DNA of 64,000 bases from Cyclaneusma minus (taxonomy: Eukaryota > Ascomycota > Leotiomycetes > Marthamycetales > Marthamycetaceae), in NCBI GenBank assembly GCA_037179335.1, contig JAKZHN010000024.1, forward strand, positions 372,001 through 436,000. The letters are read 5' to 3'. Shown piece after piece: positions 20,088 to 30,342 of this stretch; the stretch's first letter is position 1, and the number at the start of each line of letters is the position of its first letter. The notes below the pieces were generated by a model that did no database searches, was not told the DNA's origin, and saw only the letters and a list, made by a program, of their open reading frames with translations. A program made the position numbers and the translations under genes.

Positions 20088-21494
20088 ATGCAGTGGCCAT
20101 GCCTCCTGCGATATGGCGGTCTTATGGCCGCCATCGTCAGCGCCGCAGACACCTCTTCGAGTACTGAGATCGTTATCACGCTGTCTGGCTCGGACTCTGG
20201 TCTCTCGCAACTCAGAGATCCAACGGGCAGCTACATCTCCTATTCGTCCACCATCATCCTTTCGACTACCGACTCGTCCGCATCCTCGACCAGCACAGCT
20301 TCTTCGGGCAGCATGACGGGTAGCGCAAGCACAATGGCTTCGAGTAATTCCTCGCAGATCACCGTTGACTCGACAAGTAACCCTCTTTCCGTTCTCTCTG
20401 GCGGACACAAAACGACATCGACCGCATCCCTTAATGGCACGAGTATACAAAACTCGACAGCATCCAGTACCTCCTCTTCTGCTCAGCCTACAAACACGAC
20501 GCCTTGCAACGGCTACCCCGAATTCTGCAGCCGCAAATATGGCAATATTACCGAAGTCTGCGCCCACAACTCCCCCTTCGTCAAAGAGGGCAGTTTGGCA
20601 GCCAACCAGCAGTATGATGTGACCTCTCAACTGAACAATGGCATCCGTCAAGTCCAGGGCCAAACCCAATACGTCAACGGTACGGTGTATTTATGCCACA
20701 CCTCCTGCGACATCCTCAACGTCGGTCCGCTCGAAGACTGGCTATCCGACATCGCGGCCTGGGTCGCAGCAAACCCATACGATGTCGTGACCGTTATAAT
20801 CGAAAATGGGGCCTACATCCCCGCAGAAGGGGTGGCAAACTTCACTACGCCCATAAAGAACTCCGGCTTAGAAAGATACGCCTATGTTCCTCCCAAAATT
20901 CCCATGGCCCTAGACGACTGGCCAACCCTCGCCCAGATGATCCTGACTGGCAAGCGAGCAGTCATTTTCCTAGACTACAACACCAACCAAACCGCGGCGC
21001 CTTACCTCCTCGACCAATTTTCCCAGATGTGGGAAACGCCCTTCGACCCCGTCTCGCGCGACTTTCCCTGCAACGTCCAGCGTCCCCCCAACCTTTCCGA
21101 CGACGATGCGAAGAACCGTCTTTACATGACCAACCACAATCTCAACACCGATATTTTGTTCATGGGGGTTTCGCTCTCGGTGCCTACAACTACGCTGCTG
21201 AATGTCACAAACAATGTGACTGGTTGGGGATCTCTGGGCGAAGGCGTCGAGACGTGCGCTTCACAGTGGGGGCGACCGCCAAATCGTCTGAATGTGGATT
21301 ACTATAATTATGGCGGTGACCAGCCGGATACGGGCACGGTGATGAAGGTTGCCGCCATGTGGAATAATGTTACTTATAATGGGGGGTGTTGTGGTACCAC
21401 GACGAGTGGTGCTGAGAGCTTGGTCGGTTCTGTAAGACGGAACGCGGCCTTTGCAGCAGTTGTTGGGATGGCGCTTGGCTGGGCCCTGAGTTAA
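20088..21494 (+). CDS. GPI-anchored PLC-like phosphodiesterase
   Basis: Single-exon 468-residue protein from the ATG at 20088, chosen because it begins a good signal peptide (MQWPCLLRYGGLMAAIVSAA). An upstream in-frame ATG-less extension has no such signal. Residues 21-138 are a Ser/Thr-rich, probably O-glycosylated stalk. The TIM-barrel phosphodiesterase domain (PI-PLC X-like) follows. Its two catalytic histidines are probably H160 in CAHNSPF and H204 in YLCHTSC, in the bacterial-type arrangement. Further blocks are WVAANPYDVVTVIIENG, KRAVIFLDYNTNQT and a Cys-rich end (YNGGCCGTTTSG). The C-terminus is a hydrophobic tail after small residues, a GPI signal. Numerous N-x-S/T sites fit a secreted glycoprotein. 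The substrate is unknown; related fungal proteins are annotated only as PLC-like phosphodiesterases. Confidence 0.85.
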   Translation: MQWPCLLRYGGLMAAIVSAADTSSSTEIVITLSGSDSGLSQLRDPTGSYISYSSTIILSTTDSSASSTSTASSGSMTGSASTMASSNSSQITVDSTSNPLSVLSGGHKTTSTASLNGTSIQNSTASSTSSSAQPTNTTPCNGYPEFCSRKYGNITEVCAHNSPFVKEGSLAANQQYDVTSQLNNGIRQVQGQTQYVNGTVYLCHTSCDILNVGPLEDWLSDIAAWVAANPYDVVTVIIENGAYIPAEGVANFTTPIKNSGLERYAYVPPKIPMALDDWPTLAQMILTGKRAVIFLDYNTNQTAAPYLLDQFSQMWETPFDPVSRDFPCNVQRPPNLSDDDAKNRLYMTNHNLNTDILFMGVSLSVPTTTLLNVTNNVTGWGSLGEGVETCASQWGRPPNRLNVDYYNYGGDQPDTGTVMKVAAMWNNVTYNGGCCGTTTSGAESLVGSVRRNAAFAAVVGMALGWALS

Positions 21495-22271
21495 TGGATG
21501 GCGACTGCATCTGCGGTATCTATGATTGATGATGGATATTTGATTTACGTGTTTGGCGCATGGGGAGCGAGTCTTGGTTGCATAGATAAAAAGGGGGCAT
21601 GGTGCAGCATTCGCAAGTTCGGCGTCGGATGAGATGTCTGTGTTTTAGTGGGTTCAGATGTCTATAGTGAACCACGCATAATCATCATCTATATAGTGGC
21701 CCCGAGCACTTTGTAACCTTTATAATTTGCACAGGTTTCCAGGTGACATATGAGGATAAGTTTGATAGAGAGTAGTTTGTGGTGATGTTGAAAAGGAACT
21801 CTGCCATTGAGCAACCTTCGAATCACTCAGAATAAGCCAGACTACTGAAACTACGACTAGTGACCGGAAGAAAAAAAAAGTTACTCATAAAAGCTCAAGT
21901 TTTGGGGAAAATCACAGGTGCTTGGGGACCGTTTAGCTGCTTGAGAGAATTAGACTAATAGCAATTTGAGATCTGGTTGCTTTCCTTGACTTTCGACTTT
22001 GGAAGGTTCCGACGACCTGAATGTAAAGTTAAAGCAGATATGATCATGTAAAAAGTCTTGAAGAATGAAAGAAGAAAGCTATGTGGGAGTCAAAATTCCC
22101 TCCGAAGGAGTCCCGAGCACGTCTGGTCCCGCATTGACATCGTTGAGAAGCGTGTGTCACCCGAACTGTGTGTCACCCGAACTGCTTGCCTCAGGCCTTC
22201 ACGAGCTTCAATCCGGGACCACCTCTTAAGAGAAGCTCGAAAAGTGACCATACAACACCACAACTTTCACC
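21495..22271. other. Intergenic, no gene seen
   Basis: Tandem-orientation gap between the PLC-like gene and ATP12. A short direct repeat is visible near 22150-22180 (tgtgtcacccgaactg twice). No coding region recognised. Confidence 0.4.
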
Positions 22272-23505
22272 ATGAAGCCAATTCCCCGGTCGCATCATCT
22301 GGACTCGCTCCGTACTTTCGGCGCCCTATCGAGACCCCACACTTCTCGACTCCTACCGCTACAAAGATGTCTGCATACCTCGCCACCCATCCCAGCTTCC
22401 GTGAACCCTGCTGGCATTACCGGTCCTCCTCCAACTGCGCCGCTTCCCAGTGCTGAATACGTGGATGCGCGGGTAGCAAGGAGAAGGAAGCAGGCGGAAT
22501 TGATTAAGAGGGGGGTGGAGTTGCGAGCTGGCACAAACCCGAATGCGAAAGGATCGTTGAAGACGAAGAGGTTTTGGAAGGATGTGCATGTTAAGAAGGT
22601 TGATGGTAGGTCTGCGAGTGGCTTCTGACGGCCGGGAAATTTGGGGACTGGCGGCGATGGAGAGAAGACGAGCTTTTGGCTGATCTATGTGGATAGGAGG
22701 ATTAGAGATCCATCTTGATAGCCGACCGGTTCGAACGGCGTCTAAGCAAATCATCACCATTCCACACCACAAACCTCACCTGGCGCACGCGATAGCTCTC
22801 GAATGGGACTTATTAGTGTCGGCACAACAAGGATTGAAGACGCATCTCATACCCCTGACCAGCTTGGTTTCGCGAGCCATAGACATTGAAAACGACGATA
22901 AAGCCGCGCCGGACGGACAGGGGTCTGTGAGGAAGAATATATCACAGATGGTGATGCGATACCTGGAGACAGACACACTATTATGTTGGGCACCACCAGC
23001 GTCTCCCGATCCGCCGGGATACGAAACCCATGTCGACCGTACGGAAGGCCTCAGAGATATCCAGATACGGACCGCACAGCCCATTATCGTCTACCTGACG
23101 CAGAAGGTATGGCCCGGCGTGGAGATTGTTCCCGTCCTGGACGGCGAATCCATCATGCCGCGCTCGCAGCCAGAAATGACAAAGCAAGTTATCGAGGGCT
23201 GGGTCAGGGGCCTGCCGGCCTGGGAATTAGCTGGACTGGAACGCGGAGTTTTGGCTGGCAAGGGATTGCTAGGAGCTGCTAGGCTTGTGGTTGAGTGGAG
23301 CACGGAGCTTGCGCATTTGCGAGGGGAGGATGGTGAGGGTGGTGAGAGGTTTGGTATCGAAGAGGCGGCGCATGCTGCTAGTCTGGAGGTGAAATATCAG
23401 ACGGATATGTGGGGAGAAGTGGAGGATACCCATGACGTGGAAAAGGAGGACTTGAAAAGGCAGTTGGGGAGTGTGATCTTACTGGTTTCTGGGGAGAAGG
23501 TCTAG
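22272..23505 (+). CDS. ATP12: ATP12, F1-ATPase alpha-subunit assembly chaperone
   Basis: Mitochondrial matrix chaperone that binds the F1 alpha subunit and permits assembly of the ATP synthase catalytic head. Exons 22272-22605 and 22697-23505 give 380 residues. The intron has GTAGGT and a 3' site at GATAG; an alternative AG nine bases further (ATTAG) also keeps frame and would drop three residues. The N-terminus is basic and Ser-rich (MKPIPRSHHLDSLRTFG...), typical of a mitochondrial presequence. The ATP12 domain is clear: KTKRFWKDVHVKKVDG, LDSRPVRTASKQIITIP, HLAHAIALEWDLL and LIPLTSLVSRAIDI, then the conserved MVMRYLETDTLLCWAPP block. Length is in the usual range for filamentous fungi. Confidence 0.92.
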
Positions 23506-23541
23506 GAATGTCCAACGCGAACTTCGAGGGCGGACCTGATA

Positions 23542-23600
23542 CCAATCACGGGGGGCGATGTGGTGGACTTCTCAAGAGAAGCTCCACCACATGTGATTGG
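23542..23600. repeat. Imperfect inverted repeat downstream of ATP12
   Basis: The left arm has ccaatcac, an 8-nt interruption, then atgtggtgga and cttctc. The right arm has gagaag, ctccaccacat and gtgattgg, which mirror it apart from the interruption and one extra base. It lies 37 bp after the ATP12 stop and could form a hairpin in the 3' untranslated region. Confidence 0.6.
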
Positions 23601-23850
23601 TCGGGGCATCGGCAGCTAGAATCCGCAGGCTGAGAAGCCGAAGGAGTGTAGCACAAGGTATGAAGTCCATCCATGTACAAAGATCATGATGTGATCATCG
23701 GGGATGAAGATCAAAGTACTGCTATGATCCTTCCTTATAAACCAACTAGTGCGCCTAAAGAGTAACTATCAAAATACAAAATGGCACAATGGTACAAAAC
23801 GTACCGCCATTCTGTGCTAGCAACCGTGTTGAATAGAGATATTCAGAGCG

Positions 23851-23923
23851 CTCCGGTTCGATTCCGGGGGGAACCAAAAAAAGTATTGAGCCAAAAACTC
23901 GAAAAGAGTCGGTTCGAATCCGA
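23851..23923 (+). other. Two tRNA T-arm/B-box-like motifs
   Basis: At 23852-23868 tccgg-ttcgatt-ccggg forms a perfect T-arm and contains the B-box GGTTCGATTCC; gggaacc follows as a would-be acceptor strand. About 55 bp on, gtcgg-ttcgaat-ccgat is a second T-arm. An A-box-like tggcacaatgg lies about 70 bp upstream of the first. Neither has a matching 5' acceptor strand that I can find, so they are tRNA fragments, SINE-like remains or chance. Confidence 0.35.
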
Positions 23924-25048
23924 TCGAAAGGTCCCAAGGGGTGAGGTCGTTCATGCCCCGTACTCCCAGAGTACAGAAATTGTGCGAGTGGTACAGCAGG
24001 CCAAGAATATCGTATAACATTGCCCACAACTGGATTGTTGAACATTCAGAAGTTGCTGGGTTGCTAGCTACAGGCATTCATTTTTTGCGTTTTTTCCTCT
24101 TCTTCTTTTCGCTCCTGTCCGAATTGTATATGCGAGGAATAACATAATGGACGCCCCTGGTTTCGGCCCTTCGGCGGGCTGCTGAGTAGCCATTCAATCC
24201 TATCCTCTTCCCTGGACTCGTTGAGAACATCTTCAATCGTTTTCAGTATTTCTAAAAAGCGACCAGCTAGCAGTAGCTTAGGGTGTTTTTCCAAACTCCG
24301 GAATCGATCTGACACAGCCCTGTTTTGAGTTTGCTCTGTGTTTTTTTTCCCCCTTGAAGGGAGGCCGGATTGAATCTGGTAAAACTTCTAGATACCGTCC
24401 CTTGCTCAGACTGCTCTGAAAGCCTTGCCAACTGTCTTGATTCGTCGAAAATTGGTTTTCTTCCATAGCACACCTCCGATGCTGGTCGGGTCTGCTGGGG
24501 TGCTGGACAATTCCGGCATTCTAAATAATGTGCTTGAATCGCGGCTTTTCGGTTCACTCTTATACGGTCCGGCACCTGGTTCATGTTATAGAATCAGGGA
24601 GTAGCCTTGGAAAGAATTTTACGGTCTTACCAAGTATCGGCGCAGCAGGAGATCCGGTATTACGTGTGTCTGTGTAGATGATCGGTTCAGGCTCAAGGAC
24701 GCAGATGTTCATATTCGGTTGACTAACTCCCATAGATGTTTACAATTGTCACATATTGACTCGCTGTCAAAAGTATGCCGTAAAGTGGGTTTCAACCTGT
24801 ATTATTTGGACGCAAGTGCGTCCAAGGCAAGCTAGATATCAGAAGTAGCTATCATAGCGCAAAGACGCAAGCCTCCCTAGTCCTATACGGACCGTTGATA
24901 TCCGTCTCTTGTGAACTCCATGCTATTTTCTTATGCCGCCCTGGGTATCTTGGAGAGAAAATCGACACCATGATTGCCACCGATATGAATTAAGTCGCTG
25001 AAAACTCCAGAACGCCGAGCCAACGGATGTTGTTGTGGGGTGTACTCC

Positions 25049-26478
25049 TTAGACTTGTTGCTCTTCTCGCATTATGGGATTCTTCTCGTTCCAAGAGACT
25101 TCGAAGGCCGGATCTTCCTCGAACTTTTGCGCCAGGGATCTGCGCTGCTCAGCATGAACGGTTTTGTCATGGTAATCCTGGTGCTATCGTTAGAGTGCGT
25201 GAGTAGGCTTGTAGCAACTCGGAGGGCTTACCTGATTCTCCTCATGGCATTGTCTTGAGCACCAGTAGCTGGGCAAATCGAAGAGGTCAAAGCAAACCTG
25301 GCAGAGCGAGCCATTGTAGCCAGACATATCATGATTGCTGTAAGCGTGGACACAGTTTCTTCCGGCTGCACAAGGATGTTCTGCCTTCTGGTGTTCGGGC
25401 TAGCAGAGCAGTTAGCAATCTATTCTTGCATGCGGAAGATGTAAGTAAATGAAATAGAGCATACTCCAAAGCGGTTGTAGCATTCCTCCGAACAAAAGAA
25501 AGTTCGATGGACTTGGCGGCCTGCTCTGAACATGATCTCGCAGCCACGACACTCCAGGGGGCCAAGGCCGGTATTGAGAGGCACAGCAGGCTTTTCGCAG
25601 CCAGCACAAGTCTGGGTATTGTCCTTGATGAATTTCGCAATACTGGCCTGTTCCCGTTCCTTCTTGCGCTGCTGCTTCTTCTTGTGTCCCGCTTCGCCCA
25701 ACTTCAGATTGTCAAGTTCCTGTGTAAGCTCGAGTCGAATCCGCTCAGTACGTGCATTCTCGATGTCTCTGTCTTCGGCGTCCTTGAGGATGACGGCTCG
25801 GATCTCAGGCCAAGGGCGATCTTGTTCGAAAAGCTGGGACCACTTGTTGCGTGCCTCCGTAATACTGACGTCCTCGCCCTCTCTCGGAGTGGTGTAGTAC
25901 TCTCGCCGGACCAAGTATTTCTCTGCGTCGGTATCACAAGTCGCCAGTTTCTTTCCATATTCGAGCTCATCGTTGCCCTTTGTGCCGAAGATCTCGGCGG
26001 CTTTGTCCTGCAGGAATTTGACGATGGTGATGGTGCTGATCTCGGGGTTCTCGAACATGGCAGCGGCTTCGGCCTTCGCTTTCGTAATGCCTGGTTCTTC
26101 ATCATCCTCTGGCGATGTGAGGTCGAGTTTGTCGTGAGCACGCCTCTCCTGCGCCACGAATTTGCGGATATCGATCAAGTTCACATCATTGTCAAACATG
26201 GCGTACAAGGTATCCTTGTACTTTTCGTTGGATGAGTACCATCTTCCTGGTCCGTTGAGGTAGAGGCGGTGCCACAGAGCGCGGAAAGCTCTCAAGTGGA
26301 GGGGACATGTACTTGGAGAGGCCTTGCATTCATCGACGCAGCTTTGGTGAAGCCATCGAAGGTCAGCACTGAATGTGGCGGTATCGTCGAGTTCGGCCGC
26401 AGCGTGGGCTTTGCGCTGCTGGGTTGTAAGGGGATACATGGTGGGATATGCAGCGAAGGTGTCTTTGAGCTGCTCCAA
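25049..26478 (-). CDS. Cys-rich zinc-finger-like protein of unknown function
   Basis: Three exons (26478-25465, 25399-25232, 25177-25049) give 436 residues. The first 270 residues are charged and mostly helical, with no recognised domain; a Lys/Glu-rich segment (HKKKQQRKKEREQ) precedes the finger region. Zinc-binding-like modules follow: CAGCEKPAVPL, LECRGCEIMF and FFCSEECYNRFG in exon 1, HPCAAGRNC and LCQVCFDLFD and YWCSRQCHEENQ in exon 2. The FCSEECYNRF and YWCSRQCHEEN blocks resemble MYND-type finger endings (C-x3-C preceded by an aromatic). The intron 1 3' site is taken at CTAG before CCC; a second AG 12 bases later would also keep frame. The function cannot be named; it may act in nucleic-acid or protein binding. 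Confidence 0.65.
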
Positions 26479-27286
26479 TCCTGCGAGAGTCCGAGAGGTG
26501 AAGCTCTACCATGCGCGTGGGATGGTGGTTCGTCAATTGATGTTTGGCGGCCGAGGCTGAAGGATGGGAGATGTGCTTTTCCGCAAGGCTGCCGGCGTCC
26601 CGGCGGTGCACGGGCTTTCCGTCTAAATAACCGAAGCGACAGCAGCATGGGCTGTTGACAACACTAATACCTACATCACTGCTCTTATAAACTACATTTT
26701 TCAAGATTTGTCAAGCCTGGCTGACTGGCTCAGACTTTCTTACTCGTAGCAACTGTTGTTTGGTATTTTTTCCCCAGTAGTCTTGGGCTATTTGCTTTAT
26801 TGTTTTAGCATTAGGCTAGGCTAAAAATGTAGCCTACAGCAGGTTTATTTGTCGGCTACAAACAATGATCTGTAAAGAATCATCGATCGTTATTGTTAGG
26901 TCGGGCTCTTTCAAGTTTCAATACTATCTCACAATCAATGATTTTACTCCCAGAGTCATCGTGTTCTGTCGTTACAAGATTACCCTATCATGGTACTATT
27001 CTGTTATTACTGGTGTTTTGTTTGCCAGCTGAAACCTTGCCTCAGTTCTATATTTGCTTGTCAGAGACAAGATCGACAGAGTGCTAAACTGGCACTTCTC
27101 AATCTCAATCTTAGAGAGCTGGACTCAGACGGCAGAGAGCTATGGCTTAACAGAAGGCTGGGTCTCAGCCTTGTGGCGCCTAAACTTCGGATGTGGTGAT
27201 AAGCAATGCGCCACACCTTCCTGCACGTGCCATGAACAACGCCACACTCTACACCTCTGCGCCACACCTTCGTGCACGGACTAGTC
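26479..27286. promoter_or_regulatory. Upstream region of divergent zinc-finger-like and acidic-ORF/SF3B5 genes
   Basis: Divergent spacer of about 0.8 kb. Immediately before the acidic ORF a 21-bp sequence (tgcgccacaccttc.tgcacg) occurs twice, at 27207 and 27258, 51 bp apart with a single mismatch. This could be a duplicated factor site or a simple duplication. Nothing else is recognised. Confidence 0.4.
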
Positions 27287-28065
27287 ATGGGTACCTGCGC
27301 CTCAAAGCGCAAAGGAGAGGCGGTGGAGTTGGACGAGCCCGAGTCGGAGGAGCCCGAGCCCGAAGAGCCCGCGCCCGAGGAGCCCGCGCCCGAAGAGCCC
27401 GAGGACGAGGACGAGGCTGAGCCCGAGGAGGAAAACCAGCGACCGTTCTCTTTCCCACCCAATTTGAACCAGAACGAGCAAGCTTCCTTCTTCGATTTGG
27501 ACGCAGCCTACGTCAACAACAGGGCTCTCCCACCTCGCCAGCGACCGCATCTCACCAAGGCTGAGATTGACGAGAGGGTTGCCGCTTACGACGAAACCCG
27601 CGCTAACAGCGACGGCATCAGCAAGCACAAGGACAACACCAAGTCGACCGGCTCCACGGAGAATACCACTGGCAATAGCGACTCTGACAACTTCACCGAC
27701 CGTCCCCACCAAGAAGTCCCTGCTAGTCACGAAGCCGAAGTCCACAGCCAGAACAACTCCAACGAGAGCCTTGGCGACTACCCCGAAGACCACAGCTCCG
27801 TCGCAGAGCGCGCTCCACAGATCCCCCGTGTATCTACAGGTCCAGACTTCTCCTTGGAATCATGGTATGCTTCTCCACATTCCAGAAGATAGCAAGCAGC
27901 AACTAACATCGTGACAGGCCGACAAACTCCGAGCTCAACAACAGCTCGAGCAGCTCCAGGCCCGCTACGTCGGCACAGGACACCCCGACACAAGCAAGTT
28001 CGAGTGGACCTCAAACATCCAACGAGACTCATATGCCTCGTACGTCGGACACATCCCGCTCTTGA
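27287..28065 (+). CDS. Acidic protein with N-myristoylation motif, overlapping SF3B5 in another frame
   Basis: The ORF begins at ATG 27287, MGTCASKRKG. It has Gly2, Ser6 and basic 7-9 as in N-myristoylation signals, and Cys4 available for palmitoylation, so membrane anchoring is likely if it is made. A Glu/Pro repeat follows (EEPAPEEP units, about 18-50), then a more ordered stretch (FFDLDAAYVNNRALPPRQR, HLTKAEIDERVAAYDE) and a Ser/Asn-rich remainder. Read without splicing it ends at 27892 (201 residues). If the 53-nt intron 27865-27917 that SF3B5 needs is removed, the frame stays open to 28065 (241 residues). It then overlaps 148 nt of SF3B5 exon 2 in a different frame. The SF3B5 start codon lies inside this ORF. 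No family is recognised. It could be a real upstream cistron or a long chance ORF in the SF3B5 leader. Confidence 0.5.
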
Positions 28066-28232
28066 GCTACATGTCGATCGGCATGGGTGAACCACGAGAG
28101 AAGATGAGGAGCAAGATGATTGAGGTAAGTCAATTGGCCTATTGCTTAGCTCTACTGCTCGAGGAATTGCCACTAAAAATCACACAGAAGATGATTCAGC
28201 CTGTCGGGAAGCCTCCAGAGGTTCAGGACTGA
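27862..28232 (+). CDS. SF3B5: SF3b complex subunit 5 (SF3b10/Ysf3), splicing factor
   Basis: Small subunit of the SF3b part of U2 snRNP, which binds near the branch site during spliceosome assembly in the nucleus. Exons 27862-27864 (only the ATG), 27918-28124 and 28188-28232 give 84 residues, the family's usual length. The sequence matches the family throughout: ADKLRAQQQLEQLQARYVGT, GHPDTSKFEWTSNIQRDSY, LLSYMSIGMGE, then MIEKMIQPVGKPPE. Intron 1 (GTATGC, branch CTAAC, GACAG) begins directly after the start codon, so without splicing the reading frame has no initiator. The 5' leader is occupied by the acidic ORF, so translation of SF3B5 must involve another transcription start, leaky scanning or reinitiation. 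Confidence 0.93.
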
Positions 28233-29176
28233 CCAACCAACCACCATCGACTCTTCAACTTCACCTCTTTCTCACGACATTGCACCCTTCTTCGACATAG
28301 CGCAACATGGAACGGCGTCTCGGTTTGCATGGATGGATGGGATGGATTTGCTCTGGCATTTGCGTTTGACTGGCCTCGGATATGGCGATTGTTTCTCGGT
28401 GGATATGGGCGCGCATGGCATTGCTACTGGCTTGTCTCACTGCATGGTTTCTCGAGCTTTCGGCCTTTGTCTTCTCTTTGCGTCTGGGCGCCAATGTTGA
28501 CGCCTGACAGGCCGAGCTTTGCTCCTCGGATGACGGCTGATCCTGCGGTTGCTCAGCGCTTAGACGATAGACTAGGCAGTGATGGTGGCTTGCTTCTGAA
28601 CCTCTTATGATAAATAAAGTGGTTTTCTGACTTCCCAGATGCATTGCGCTTTTATTTGTTGTGTATGTTTGCTATGGATCTGGATCTCGTCGTGCTGCTA
28701 AGCCAGCTTGAATGAGCTGAGTCGATAGGAACCCCTGGGGATGTTCCAATTAATCAGGAGTTGTGAATGATCAGGCACAGCAAGCTGAGCATTGAGGGAC
28801 AAGCCAAGTAGCTAGGAATCTCAAATCTAGGGGTAAGCCGAGGTTCAAGACAACCCTGGCCACCAAGGATGCTCGACAAGACTAGACATCCGAGTCATTC
28901 AGTGCAGTTCAGCTTTCGCAGGCAATGAGAACGAAGACATGGTAGATATGGAGGCAGTTGATGATGCCCGAGAATTGCTCAGGTCATATTTGCTGTGGAC
29001 ATGTACCTCCTTGTCGTCCAGCTCAGCCAACTAAAGAGTAACGCCTAATGGGCATCAAGCCAAGTCGAATTCAGCCTCCCAACGAGCCTCTCGTAGCTTC
29101 GTCATGACCGAACGCCCAAACTCCGCAACCCGACCCGGATTCCGCCTCCTAGCCCTGAAGCATGAAACGTCCCACA
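28233..29176. other. Convergent intergenic region
   Basis: Between the 3' ends of SF3B5 (+) and NSE3 (-). No gene or repeat recognised. Confidence 0.4.
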
Positions 29177-30342
29177 TCACTCATCATCATCTTCGGCTGC
29201 TGAGCGACGAGGTCGGCCACGTCCCCTTCTCGCACCTGCAGCGCTGCTCTCGCCATTCTGGACCTCAGATACCTCTTCTGATGGTTCGACTTCCCTTCTG
29301 TTATCGACCTTAAGACCCAAGCTCTTGGAAATTCTCGTGAGCAAGTCGTCCGGGGCATTTTCTCCATACGCCAGCTCGACCATGCCTTTGACACCCAGCT
29401 CACCGACCTCCATTTTACCTCTCGGACCCACCATGTATTCTATAGTCTCATCGTCTTGGACTTTCTCCTTGATCTTGACAATGTAACTATGTTTTATCAT
29501 TTTCGCCAAGGCGGCTTCTGTGGTGTCGGATCCCATATGCACATCAGCATTCAGGCGTTGCAGATAGTGCTGAAGCTTTGCTTCTGCTATGGTGCCTCCG
29601 CTGAGAAAGATGAGCGCGATCACCATAGAGTACAGAGCAGTGTATTCGGCCTCGGTGGATGCTTTGGGGACGGCCGAGGGAGGAATGATCTCGGGTATGC
29701 GGTATTCGGAGGGCAATGTGCTGCCTAGGATCCAGGCGTTTGACGATGTCGGGCCTTGCGTGGCCTTCTGAGCAGCGGCTGCAATAATGTGTAAGTAAAT
29801 ATCTGTTTCGGCGGGACAAGGACCAAGACGTACCCCTACGTTCCCTCATGGTCACTCTCTCTCTTATGGGCAACTCGATCAACTCCATACCCCACTTCTC
29901 CCGTAAGACTCGTTGGGCTTCATCGAAAATCTGCTTGAAAGGCCTTTTGTGTTTACCGAAGACTAAAAGCCGGGCCTCAGTTTACATCCCTTCCCCTGTC
30001 CCGGACCAGTTATAGCATACCTTTCTCTCGGATGCCTTCTCGCCTTATGGGGGTCCTCGAGAACTCGCAAGCCAGCACATATCGGACGAACTTCTTCACC
30101 AGCTGATTCATGCTATCTTCAGCATCGTTTGCCTCGTCATCTTGTGCGGGCGTATCGTTGCTCCCATTGTCATCTTCGTCATCTTCGTCGTCTGACACGG
30201 GCGCGCGTCGTCTTGGTCGCTGGACAATCTGAACTTCTTGGTCATCGTCCTCACGTGCGGCCTTGCGTCTCTTAGCACTTTGCGACTTTAGCTATAGAAC
30301 AGATCCAATACGTACAGAGCGCCGTTTTCTTGAAGGGGGCAT
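29177..30342 (-). CDS. NSE3: Nse3, MAGE-domain subunit of the Smc5-Smc6 complex
   Basis: Nse3 pairs with Nse1 and Nse4 in the Smc5-6 genome-maintenance complex. Exons are 30342-30316, about 30270-30021, 29962-29834 and 29778-29177. With a 45-nt first intron the protein has 335 residues. A nearer AG would give a 30-nt intron and five more residues; a slightly later one is also in frame. The N-terminus is basic and acidic low complexity (PSRKRR..., DDEDDEDDNGS). The MAGE homology domain covers the middle: NQLVKKFVRYVLACEFSRTPIRR, FKQIFDEAQRVLREKWGMEL, LYSMVIALIFLSGGTIAEAKL, then EYMVGPRGKMEVGELGVKG with winged-helix character. The C-terminal tail is Arg/Gly-rich. The start exon encodes only MPPSRKRRS. 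Confidence 0.85.

Larger units (their letters stand above)
23506..25048. other. Intergenic gap with tRNA-like motifs, no gene recognised
   Basis: About 1.5 kb between the 3' ends of ATP12 (+) and the zinc-finger-like gene (-). It contains an imperfect hairpin (23542-23600) and two tRNA T-arm-like motifs (about 23851-23923). The remaining ORFs (for example minus 24267-24584) look like fragments in shifting frames with no recognised family. The segment looks unlike its neighbours and may be an old insertion; its source is undetermined. Confidence 0.35.

Noticed and set aside
20082..20669. 195-codon minus ORF over the PLC-like gene
   Set aside because: Arg/Cys/Gly-rich shadow of the Ser/Thr-rich stalk coding sequence.
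23851..23923. Two complete tRNA genes
   Set aside because: No 5' acceptor strands complementary to the 3' strands could be found, and the D-stem does not pair.
23755..24045. 96-codon minus ORF with a GIEPERS-like segment
   Set aside because: Such peptides arise from translating the antisense of tRNA T-arms; it overlaps the two T-arm motifs.
25507..26235. 242-codon ORF opposite the zinc-finger-like gene
   Set aside because: Antisense shadow; the minus strand has coherent exons, splice sites and Cys motifs.
27302..27793. 163-codon minus ORF over the acidic ORF
   Set aside because: Val/Leu/Gly-rich mirror of the Glu/Pro repeat; no initiation context or domain.
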